The translations under genes were made by a program, and so were the position numbers. Below, in pieces: positions 53,601-62,794 of a DNA stretch of 64,000 nucleotides (the first letter of the stretch is position 1; every line of letters starts with the position of its first letter). The stretch is from Pomphorhynchus laevis. Taxonomy: Eukaryota > Acanthocephala > Palaeacanthocephala > Echinorhynchida > Pomphorhynchidae. The notes under the pieces were generated by a model, which saw only the letters and a list, made by a program, of their open reading frames with translations, did not search any database and was not told the origin of the DNA. The stretch lies in the NCBI GenBank assembly GCA_012934845.2, contig WNNJ02001492.1:1-64000 (forward strand), given 5' to 3'.

Positions 53601-54342
53601 AAATCAAAGCATGCCACATTGGGCATTAAATACAATTTTCTGCGCATTGTAACATAGATGAACATACGTAATGCGCATATTTCTAACTAAATCAATTTGG
53701 TTTAAACCGTTGAAGAACAGCATTTTAAGAAACTTGGCTTCAAATATCATAGTTTAACGCGATGCAAACATTGAGCTAGTGCATATAATTTATATAAGGT
53801 TGAAAAGGGAGCAACAGCTGGAAATTATTATTATTTTTTCAACGGCTTACAAGCAGGATAAAGTCTTCAAACTTGCTGGTGTAATTAAAATCTTAAATAT
53901 CTTAATGAACTTAAATATCTTAAATATCTTAATATCTTATCTTTTGCTGGGACGCCTCGAGGGTCCCAGCAAAAGCAAATGTTTCAAGCCATTTAACAAA
54001 AAGCAAGTCACAGGTTTTATTTTGACGTTTCGCCTCTATTTCAAAGGCGTTTTCAATTTGTAAATACAAACATAAAAATAAGTAAAAAGTTAATGGCTAT
54101 AAATCTCTTCGCCAATATTATACCTTTATGCCTGTCAGTCAAAAGCGCTTCAATATGCATTTTTATATTTTAACTTGCCTTTATATATGTACTTTTTACC
54201 TACATACTGAAAAAGCTTTCGAGGGAGGCGACGAAAAATACTTTTTTGCTTGGTAGTGTAAAAGCATGTCATAATAATATATATTGATGCATTCCCTGGA
54301 AATCCCACCACACAGTGCGAATATATAAGCGATATTATATAT
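53601..54342. other. AT-rich spacer with one strong hairpin
   Basis: 53880-53940 is a low-complexity run of AAATATCTT-type words. Directly after it TTTTGCTGGGAC and GTCCCAGCAAAA pair around GCCTCGAGG (about 53942-53976). No gene was recognised. Confidence 0.5.
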
Positions 54343-54960
54343 AGCACTGATATGATCAAGAGATCATTGAAACTCTGTTGGTAGTTCTTTGATATATTCT
54401 TGAATTTATTTTTCCAAAGTTTACTAGATCACACAACGTGATTTCGAAGCAGAAATCAGCTACGGTATCATTCCTTCATTACTTCCAATTCTATACACAT
54501 TGACTCACAAATTTGCCAGATTTTAGTCTGGCATATTGGTAATGTTTCGCCCGCTACTGCCTTGCAATTGTATACATGAACTTATTAGACGGATGTGTAC
54601 CGCCGTAGTTTCTTTTTGAACACTATTTGAACTGTAAGATTCAAATCTAGATTCTCTCGATTAATGGGTCTACGCCTTACCGACTAGACTAACTATCCAT
54701 TATGGCAAGAAATTCCTCAGTATATTAAACATTCAATGTGATGAATTTGAAACCGCATTTTTCGAGCTGCATTCAAAGCATGCATTATTTATTTTAACAC
54801 TGATGTGATCAGTAGACCACTGAATCAGTGTAGGTGATTCGTTGATAGATTCTTTCACTTATTTTAGTCGATTTTGCTAGATCACACAAGGTGATTTTGA
54901 AGCAGAAACCAGCGAATTACTTCCAACTCCATATACCTTATGTATGAATTTGGAAAGTGT
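54343..54960. repeat. Diverged direct duplication (54343-54520 and 54797-54960)
   Basis: Both segments read CACTGAT.TGATCA, then TTTGCTAGATCACACAA or its variant, GTGATTT.GAAGCAGAAA and a following TTACTTCCAA, with moderate divergence. Between them lies a tRNA-like sequence at 54640-54715. No coding region. Confidence 0.55.
54640..54715 (-). pseudogene. tRNA-like sequence, pseudogene or SINE head
   Basis: The minus strand contains TAGTCTAGTCGGTAAGGCG, close to an A-box/D-arm, and about 35 nt later GATTTGAATCTTA, close to a B-box/T-arm. The acceptor ends do not pair (5' GGATAGT), so it is not a working tRNA. No anticodon is assigned. Confidence 0.3.
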
Positions 54961-55319
54961 ATGGACTTGTAGTGGTATGCTGTGACATGAATATTAAACC
55001 ATGTTTACGATCTGTACCGAACTAAGGAACATAGTTCGATATAAGTTCTTTAAAACTTACGACCTAAGGAACTTGCAGAGGTATGCTGTGACATGAATAT
55101 TCAGCCGTTTAAGATTCGTAGCGAACAACTGTATTTGGTACTCTAATAACCTGTGCTAATGATCAGGCGTGGTCAAATATCGCTTGTAAAGGAATTCTTG
55201 GAGGAAATATGGTGTAATAATTTTTATATATGTATTTACAACTCTTTGTCATCCACATACTCCTACACAAATTCTCTAGAATGATGTAAATTTCATCAAA
55301 ATTGAAAATATGCAAACTA
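54961..55319. repeat. Short direct repeats, otherwise no gene
   Basis: GGTATGCTGTGACATGAATA occurs at about 54979 and again at about 55079, each followed by a similar continuation. Nothing else recognised before LINE-A5. Confidence 0.5.
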
Positions 55320-55535
55320 CTAAAAAATATTTACAGCTTAAACACACATTGAGATAAAATAACATACAATTAATATACACAAGATCGAGTAATAAACAGT
55401 TGGAACAGACTCCCGTCATCTGCCGTCATCTACAATAAATAACATACAATCTCCCGTCATCTACAATAAATAACATACAATCTAATATACATACAACGAT
55501 GAGAATAAAATCACGAATCAAACGACTATATACAA

Positions 55536-56837
55536 ATGGGTCGGAAAAAACAAAAGTCTCAAGTTCCCAACCATGTTGCGTCCAACACCGATGTTAGAGA
55601 TGTTTCCAATGGATCTGAACAACAAGTCCTTTGCTCAAACAATGATTGTCACACGTGGGTAAGTATTTGGACTTCAGAATCCCAGGCATCTTGCCTTGCA
55701 GACAACGAATTCTACTGTGGCTACTGTTCGGCTAAGATGATAAATACGATGAAGAGTGAAATAGAGAGTCTCAAGACAAATATATTGAAACTATCTGGCA
55801 ATGCAGCGATGTCCACACATGCCTCTTCGTATTGTAATAAGTCTCAACCTCGATGCCCAATTCTCCCGCATTCGATTGCCTCTAAGAATGCCAAATCTCC
55901 CATCTCTTCTACAGGTATTACTATACATCCTTCAATTTTGCGCAATCAATCAGCTCAATCTTCTGATGTTACTGTCATTGACCATTTGCAACCCAGTATT
56001 TCTTTTGTCGTATCAGATAAATCACCTTACATTTCTACCCCTCATCGCGTTTCTACGTCATCATCAGATAATCCATTATCAGATAATCTGAAGGAGCCGC
56101 AAATTGTATCGCAGCAAGATGGATTTTGTCAAGTTTATGATAAATCTACCGATACAGTGACGGAGCCGCAAATTGTTACAACTAATGTATGTTCACTCCC
56201 CGACACCCCACGTCCCGTCCTTCCTGTCTCGTTTCTCAATAACTTGCATCCATCAATTAAAATCACCTCCACCAGCCTCCACTATCCTTCCACTCATAAC
56301 CTTTCCTCACATCGCTTGCCACCCGCTTTATTATCATTATCCTCTATGTCTCCCGTCGTCAAACCAAATCCCTCCAAATCATCAACTGCCAGCTCTTCTA
56401 TCGTGATCTCACCTACTCACGTCAGTCGTCCTCCTTTACGGAAGCGCTTTGCTTCTCGCGATCGTTACGTCATTGTCACTAATATCACGCCTTCTAACTC
56501 CTTATCTCAACAAGCACGTCTCGACCACGATGTTTCCGCCTTCAGATCCATCCTCTCGTCTATTGTTCCTGCGGATAAACCATCCTTTTTCAAGGACATT
56601 TCTCCCGTCGCATTCATCCGTCTAAACAAATCTTCTCAATATAATCCTTCCCAGCCCCCTCTCTTAAAAATTGTTTTCAATCATCGCTCTCACGCGTCTT
56701 CTGTCCTCTCTCAACGATTCAAACTCATGTCATCTTCAACCACTAGAATTTTTCCCGATCGCGCCCCTTCTGAAATCGCTCAAATCTCTACAGCCCGAAT
56801 CGAAAAACGCCGTCGCGAGGAAAACCGCGAAACATAA
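55536..56837 (+). CDS. LINE-A5 ORF1 protein
   Basis: 433 residues, uninterrupted, 124 longer than in A4. Residues ~1-14 are basic (MGRKKQKSQ). The Cys4 finger is VLCSNNDCHTWVSIW followed by FYCGYCSAKM (residues ~31-67). A helical stretch (MKSEIESLKTNILKLSGN) and a long Ser/Thr/Pro-rich region follow, to about residue 215. From SLPDTPRPVLPVSFLN onward it is the A4-type C-terminal part with RKRFASRDRYVIVTN. The design is the same as A4 but the first half has a different sequence. Confidence 0.85.
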   Translation: MGRKKQKSQVPNHVASNTDVRDVSNGSEQQVLCSNNDCHTWVSIWTSESQASCLADNEFYCGYCSAKMINTMKSEIESLKTNILKLSGNAAMSTHASSYCNKSQPRCPILPHSIASKNAKSPISSTGITIHPSILRNQSAQSSDVTVIDHLQPSISFVVSDKSPYISTPHRVSTSSSDNPLSDNLKEPQIVSQQDGFCQVYDKSTDTVTEPQIVTTNVCSLPDTPRPVLPVSFLNNLHPSIKITSTSLHYPSTHNLSSHRLPPALLSLSSMSPVVKPNPSKSSTASSSIVISPTHVSRPPLRKRFASRDRYVIVTNITPSNSLSQQARLDHDVSAFRSILSSIVPADKPSFFKDISPVAFIRLNKSSQYNPSQPPLLKIVFNHRSHASSVLSQRFKLMSSSTTRIFPDRAPSEIAQISTARIEKRRREENRET

Positions 56838-56896
56838 CTCCCCATCCGAAATATAGACGGAAATTTTCAAGTTCTCCACACCCGTCCAAAAATTCA

Positions 56897-58378
56897 ATGG
56901 CGCTTCATCTCTCCTATGTGTCTTCTCCACTAGACTCTTTCGCCACAACACACGGTTTCCGCCTCGGTCTCCTCAACACTAGATCTATTCTCAATAAATC
57001 CGATCTTATCCTCAACCTATTCACCAAGCAATCCATCGATCTCGTCTGCCTCACCGAATCCTGACACTCAGATTCCGACGACCTTTCCATTCGCCGTCTG
57101 CTCTCTGCCGGTTGCTCCCTAGTCGAATCCGCCCGCCCCCTCAGCTCATGCCCTTCTAAATCCTCTAATCATGGCGGCATCGTCGCATTCGCGCGTCACC
57201 CCGCGTCTCTTCGCAAAATCAATCCCCCTTTCAGTCCTTGCTCTTTTGAATTGCTCACTTGTCGTTATTCTAACTCGATCACTCTAGATCTCGCCATTGT
57301 ATACCGTCCTGGTTCATCAGCTCCTACAGCCTTATTTTTTACCGAACTCGCTGACCTCCTTTCTCATTGTTCTTTGTCCTCAATCCCTTCACTCGTTCTA
57401 GGTGACTTCAATATCCGCCTAGACCGCCCCTCTTCCACAGATTCCATCCGCTTCATCAACATTCTATCCAACTACAATTACAAACTAATCTCCACTGCCC
57501 CCACACATATACTTGGCGGGGCACTCGACATCATCGCTGTCCCCGATCATTTTGCTGCCCACACCTCACTGTCCATCTCTGATCCTGGTCTATCCGATCA
57601 CTTTCTTATCACCCTTGATCTCGCTCGCAACCACACCCCTCCTCACACACCTACAATCCTACGTCGCCCTTGGAGAAATCTTGACCTTTCCCTTCTCCGC
57701 TCTGCCTTACTCAAATCGTCTCTATCATTACCCACAATAACATATTCATCTCCTCACGATCTCGCCTTTCTTTTCGACTCTGAACTCACATCCACTCTCG
57801 ATATTCTCTTGCCCTTCAAGTCTCACCCACACCGTCGCTTGCACCGTGCCCCATGGTTTGACATCCAATGCCTACTCTCAAAGCGTCGACTCCGCCATGC
57901 TTTTCGAGTCTATCACCGCTCTCTCAGACGCGATTTCCGCTCGATCACTCCGTCTTTCCGTGATTCCTATCTTGCTCTTCGCCGGTCTCATCTCAACCTA
58001 CTACGTACCAAATGCAACTCCTTCTGGCAGCATAAAATAATCACTTCATTCAACTCTAAGACTCTCTGGCATACTTTTAACTCAATCCTGGCTCGTTCCT
58101 CTACGCCTTGCAACATCAATGCTAATGATTATTCGTCATTTCTCCAGACTAAAGTATCCACGCTGCTCTCTCACACCCCGGTCTCCATCCTATTCCCACT
58201 CTGCCCAGTCTACTCTCATCCTTCCCGAACTCTTTCATCTTCTCCCTGTATCACCTACAGAAGTATCATCTGTCCTCATGTCCTTGCCCAACAAAACCTC
58301 ACCTGCCGATCCCCTGCCTACCCACATATTAAAATCTATATGCTCATCGATATCCCCATTTCTCACAACCTTGTTTAA
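56897..58378 (+). pseudogene. LINE-A5 endonuclease and linker
   Basis: ATG at 56897, catalytic Glu in LTES, then TGA at 57062-57064 where A2 has Trp. From 57065 the frame is open to the frameshift near 58192, with VAFARHPASLRKI, LDLAIVYRPGSSAP, LVLGDFNIRLDRPSS, GGALDIIAVPDHF and PGLSDHFLITL, so the GDFN and SDH motifs are complete. The linker LHRAPWFDIQCLLSKRRLRH follows. Confidence 0.9.
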
Positions 58379-59795
58379 CTCGTCCATCCGCAGTCGTATC
58401 TTCCCTTCACACTGGAAATCCGCAATCGTTCGTCCCCTCCTTAAGAAACAATCGCTCGACCCCTCCCTTCCTTCTAGCTATCGCCCCATTTCACTACTCC
58501 CTACTCTTTCTAAGCTCTTAGAACGCCTCATCTTAATACAAATCAACGCTTATCTCTCCTCATCCAATCTGTACCCTCCTTTCCAATCCGCTTTCCGCTC
58601 TAATCACTCGACAGAAATCGCATGCATAAAAGTGTACAACGACTTACTCATTTCTCGAGACAAGGCTCTATATAGTGTTCTCATCTCCCTGGACCTCTCC
58701 TCCGCATTCGACATTGTCGACCACTCCGTCCTCCTTTCTCGCCTTCGTTATGATTACGGCTTTTCTTCCTCCTCCGTAGCTTGGTTCGCCTCATATCTAT
58801 CCGACCGTTCCTTTCGCGTCTGTTCTAATTCATCATCCTCCCCTCCCATCCCTATTTTTTGCGGGGTTCCACAAGGTTCAGTCCTAGGTCCCCTGCTTTT
58901 CTCTCTTTTGCTTGGCGATCTCTCTCCATTTATCAAACCTTACTCCTTTAACGTCATGCAATACGCCGATGACATTCTAATCTATGCTCATGCACCCGCA
59001 CATCGCATACACGATATCGCCATTTCAGCCTCCAACTGTCTCTCTTCTATCTACAAGCGTCTCTCCAATCTCCATCTCGTTCTAAACGCCGAAAAGTCCA
59101 AAATAATGTGGATCCTTCCCCGTAAACCAAGCATATCTCCTCCCATTGTATCTTTTGCCTCATCGATCATCCCTGTAGTCCACAATCTCACTTTCTTAGG
59201 CTTCCATTTCGATGATCACCTTTCCCTTAAACCCTTCGTCCGTGACAAGGTCCGCTCGTCTAACTTAATTCTTCGTGACATCCGCCGTATCCGCCCCCTT
59301 ATCGACTTCCGTTCTTGTATGTCTCTTCTTTCATCGCTTCTTTTCCCTAAAATCGATTACTGCCTTAGCCTTTTCGCCAATTCTCCAAAATCCATCATCC
59401 TACCCCTACAACGAATAATCAACACCGCCGTTCGAGTGCTCTTTCGCCTCCGTCGCTTCGACCACACATCCACATATTTTGCCCAACTCTCCTGGCCCAC
59501 CATCCACATCCGCATCAAACTCCGCCTTCTTCTCATTACTTTTCGTCTCATCGCTGTCGGCTCCCCATCGTTCATCAACCTTCCTTTCTTAGACGATACT
59601 CGCCCCACCTCGCTATCGCTTCGTTCCTGTCATACCCTCTTACTCCACGTTCCTAATTACTCCAACAACTACGGTCTCCGATCCTTCCTCGTCGCCGCCT
59701 CACTCGCCTGGAATCAACTCCCTCTCGACGTCCGCCGCGCTCCCTCTTTTATCACATTCAAACACCTCCTCCGTTCACACCTTCTCGACGCCTGA
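58119..59795 (+). pseudogene. LINE-A5 reverse transcriptase (C-terminal part of ORF2)
   Basis: 558 residues, open from just upstream of the frameshift near 58192 to the natural stop. Order: LLKKQSLDPSLPSSYRPISL (fingers), CIKVYNDLLISRDKALYSV, LISLDLSSAFDIVDHSVLL (first catalytic Asp), FCGVPQGSVLGPLLFSLLL, MQYADDILIYAHAPAHRI (Asp pair), MWILPRKPSISPP, thumb, ending TFKHLLRSHLLDA. This is a complete RT, the best-preserved in the family, separated from the endonuclease only by one extra base. Confidence 0.9.
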
Positions 59796-59827
59796 TTCAC
59801 AGTTTTGTTTTTGTTGTGGTCATGTAA

Positions 59828-59843
59828 GCGTGCGCTGGCACGC
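59828..59843 (+). promoter_or_regulatory. LINE-A 3' terminal hairpin
   Basis: GCGTGC-GCTG-GCACGC, identical in A1 (5067-5082), A2 (9000-9015, minus) and A4 (53008-53023). LINE-B2 has GCGTAC-AGCTT-GTACGC at the same place (48063-48079), one pair changed on both sides. It lies ~20-30 nt before the tail, where many LINE reverse transcriptases recognise their template. Confidence 0.6.
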
Positions 59844-59885
59844 ATTTGCCACGTTAAAAAAATAAATCTTTTTTTTTTTTACTGT

Positions 59886-60248
59886 TAACGAATTGCAGAA
59901 ATAGGTACTTTCGTTCCTCATATTTTCTACATCAGGTACTATCGGACTTGATATAGACGAAATACTAAAACGAGTATATTGATAGTAAAATTCAAATTTA
60001 TTGATAGTAAAAACCTTATATACAGCGAATGTATTTCTAGGCTTAGATCAAAAATCAGTATATCGATTGCGATTCGTTTATCGGTTTGCATGCGCTCTAC
60101 AAGGCTAAGACTAAACGAGCACGCCCGTTATTATCAAACAGTAGAAGATAAAAAGCGGGCAAGCATCTAGAATGTAGATTAATGACTGATCGAAAATATT
60201 GATGAATTTATTATTATTATTTGCGTTTAATATTTTTAATTATATTTA
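59886..60248. other. Spacer
   Basis: AT-rich, with a short repeated TATTGATAGTAAAA word near 59977 and 60000. No gene was recognised between LINE-A5 and the LTR. Confidence 0.5.
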
Positions 60249-60380
60249 TGTGATGAAAATTACCTTACCATTTATATTGTAAATCTTAACCCTTAATGTA
60301 AACTATTTACACTTACTGATTTACTACTTTGATTTGTAGATATTACTCAATAAAGCTTTTTACAAGCGTATCTGTTTACA
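60249..60380 (+). repeat. 5' LTR of the Gypsy-type element
   Basis: Starts TGTGATGAAAATTACCTTAC, matched at 63978 (TGTAATGAAAATTACCTTAC). The end is inferred from the TG...CA rule at TGTTTACA (60380), giving ~132 bp, short for this group. It contains a polyadenylation signal AATAAA at 60349-60354. The true end cannot be confirmed because the 3' LTR runs off the window. Confidence 0.6.
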
Positions 60381-60401
60381 CTACAATTTATTGAGTAATA
60401 T
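60340..60401 (+). promoter_or_regulatory. 15-bp inverted repeat across the LTR/leader junction
   Basis: ATATTACTCAATAAA (60340-60354) is perfectly complementary to TTTATTGAGTAATAT (60387-60401), with a 32-nt loop. It overlaps the AATAAA signal on one side and the place expected for the primer-binding site on the other. No TGG-type tRNA primer-binding site was seen right after the LTR. Confidence 0.6.
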
Positions 60402-61300
60402 TATCTCTATAGCGGAATCTCATCTACGACCAGAGCGTCTGACGATATTACCCGACGATCCTAAAGCGCAGGATCACTTCCGTCATTGGTCCGTAACGTT
60501 CAAAAATTACATTCGAAAGCTGGCAGTGGAGGATGAAGACTCGCAACTATACACGCTATTCAATTTCGTATCGCCAGCAGTGTTTAAGCTCATCAGAACG
60601 TGTGCGGACTACACTGACGCCATAAAGTTGCTAAGTGAGCGATACGAGCGGCCAGTTAGCCAAGTATACGCCCGACACATGCTGCGGTGTCGGAAGCAAA
60701 GTCCGAATGAAACGTTCGACCAATACTTATCCGAACTACGTCTGCTGGCAGCGGAATGCAACTTCGAAGCCATGATTGCGGAGAGCTATCACGATGAGAC
60801 GATTCTTGACGCCATAATCACCGGAATCTATTCTGATCATATTCGCCAACGATTGTTGGAAAACTCCGAATTGCATTTACAAACAGCATGTACTCAAATT
60901 CGGTTTCTAGAATTAGCCGAATCGAGGGTCAAATCATACGGCGCACCTAACCGGCTTGCATCTGCAGTACATAATGAATCCGTTGAGGAAACGGTACACC
61001 CCAACCACAACTCGACAGCCACAAATGCCGAGCAAGTCGCAGCAGCTGATAAATCAAGTACGTGAAAATGTTACTTCTGTGGTTGAAAAGTCAAGCATAC
61101 AAGGAAACATTGTCCCGCACGAAATTCGGTATGCAATAAGTGTCAGAAAACAGGACACTTCGCCAAGGTTTGCCGATCGGGGCACTGTAACGCTGCATTC
61201 CAAAGTAACGGCGGGCTTTGCGGATCAAGCGGCAGCATTGCTACGCAAAAGGTATTTGTTAACGGCATTTGCCTAAACGCTTTATGTGAAACCGGGAGCA
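60391..61300 (+). pseudogene. Gypsy-type gag: capsid domain and zinc knuckles
   Basis: Residues match a retrotransposon gag capsid region: RPERLTILPDDPKAQDHFRH, VFKLIRTCADYTDAIKLLSE, SQVYARHMLRCRKQSPNETF and DQYLSELRLLAAECNF. No ATG was found at the start, so the true start is uncertain. TGA at 61063-61065 and again at 61084-61086 lie in the same frame. Between and after them are two knuckles, CYFC...H....C and CNKCQKTGHFAKVC. The first knuckle would have standard spacing without the second TGA triplet. Confidence 0.75.
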
Positions 61301-62238
61301 CGTTGAACTTTGTAAGCTCGAATCACATAACACGATTAAATGTGAAAGTGTGGCGTCTGCAATCCAAAATATCAATGGCATCCTCCGGAATTCAGGTAAC
61401 TTCAAATGGTTCGATAACAGTCGACATTCGTATGCAAGGAAAGCTATTTCGTAATGTAAAACTACTGATTCTAGACGATCTTTGTTCAGACATAATCCTT
61501 GGTATCGACTTTATGAAGAGACATTCCAACATCCAATTTCGATTTCACGGTCAAGAAAAACCAATTTCATTGAGAGTAATGAACATTGCTGAACCTCCAA
61601 AGCTATTTGAGCACCTAAAAGAGAACTGTACACCTATTATTACAAAATCTCGAAAACACACACGCGAGAACTATGCGTTCATACGTAATGAGATAGACAA
61701 ACTTCTGCGGAAACACATAATTGAGACGAGCACATCGCCTTGGCGAGCACAAGCATTCGTGACGACTAACCAGCGAAGAAAGAAACGAATGGTTGTGGAC
61801 TATTCCAAGACAATAAACCAATATACACATCTCGACGGATATCCACTTCCAAACATAGAGAACCTGATCACGGAAATATATCAATACAAATTCTTCTCTA
61901 CTATTGATCTTGAATCCGCCTATCACCAAGTCGAAATTCACCCATCCGATCGTCAATATACGGCATTCGAAGCATGCGGCAAACTTTATCAATTTACCAC
62001 GATTCCTTTTGGTTTAACGAACGCGGTAGCATGTTTTCAAAGAATCATGGATAAAATAATCGCGGACAATGATTTGACCCACACATACGTCTACCTAGAC
62101 GACATTACTATATGTAGACGCACAAAAGAGAAGCATGACCAAAATGTAGATCGATTTCTTTCAGTCTGTACATCATTAAACTTAAAGTTCAACAATGGAA
62201 AATGCAAATTCTGTAGAGAAGAAATCAACCTTCTCTGA
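61240..62238 (+). pseudogene. Gypsy-type protease and reverse transcriptase
   Basis: In the same frame as gag. The protease site reads ALCETGSTLNFVS, with Glu (61288-61290) where the family has a catalytic Asp; the second half DIILGIDFM is present. The RT follows with TSPWRAQAFVTTNQRRKKRM, VDYSKTINQYTHLDGYPLPN, FFSTIDLESAYHQVEI, FEACGKLYQFTTIPFGLTNA and catalytic YVYLDDITI (YLDD 62092-62103). The frame ends at 62236-62238 just after the palm and thumb start, at a deletion. Confidence 0.8.
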
Positions 62239-62794
62239 ACTTAAACGAGTGCAAGGTATGTTTGCTTACTATGCGAATTGGATAGCAAACTTTTCACTAA
62301 AAATGGCAAAAATTAAAGTTTCACAGTTCCCCATTAATGATGAGGCAATCGCAGCGTTTGAAGGCATAAAATCGGACATAATGAAAGCCGCACTATATCA
62401 CATTGACAACAATAAGCCATTAACTGTCGAAACTGACGCATCCGCGACAACCATAGCCGCATCTCTCAGCCAAGAAGGAAGACCAGTGGCCTTTTTCTCT
62501 CGGTCGTTGACCAATCCGGAGTCGCGATATTCGGCAATTGAGAAAGAAGCGCATGCTATTGTGGAGTCACTTCGAAAGTGGAGACACCACCTTATCGGAC
62601 TCCCTTTTACGATTATTACTGATCAAAGGTCCGTATCGTTCATGCTAAACAACAAGAGCAAAAGCCAAATCAAAAATGAGAAGATTAATAGATGGCGCCT
62701 CGAACTATCAGAGTTCGAATTTAAGATTATCTACAGACCTGGCAAACAAAACCAGGTTGCCGACACTAACGCGAGTCTGCGCAGCAGGGTTTGA
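62195..62794 (+). pseudogene. Gypsy-type RNase H domain
   Basis: Begins with the RT connection (SELKRVQGMFAYYANWI), then RNase H: LTVETDASATTIAASLSQEG (first Asp), YSAIEKEAHAIVESLRKW (Glu), TIITDQRSVSFML (Asp), and the tail FKIIYRPGKQNQVADTNA. About 25 residues normally found between the RT and this block are missing at the 62216-62240 junction. It degrades the RNA strand during reverse transcription. Confidence 0.8.

Larger units (their letters stand above)
55320..59885 (+). mobile_element. LINE-A copy A5, most intact copy, with exchanged 5' module
   Basis: 5' UTR (55320-55535) with the box AAATATTTACAGCTTAAACA, ORF1 (55536-56837), a 59-bp gap, ORF2 (56897-59795) and a 3' UTR with hairpin 59828-59843, TTTGCCACGTTAAAA and a T-rich tail. 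Only two ORF2 lesions were found: TGA at 57062-57064 and one extra base near 58192. The first ~215 residues of ORF1 and part of the 5' UTR differ from A4, while everything downstream is nearly identical to it. Confidence 0.95.

Noticed and set aside
55320-59885. LINE-A5 as an active element
   Set aside because: ORF2 has a TGA after the catalytic Glu and an extra base near 58192; both would need explaining before calling it active.
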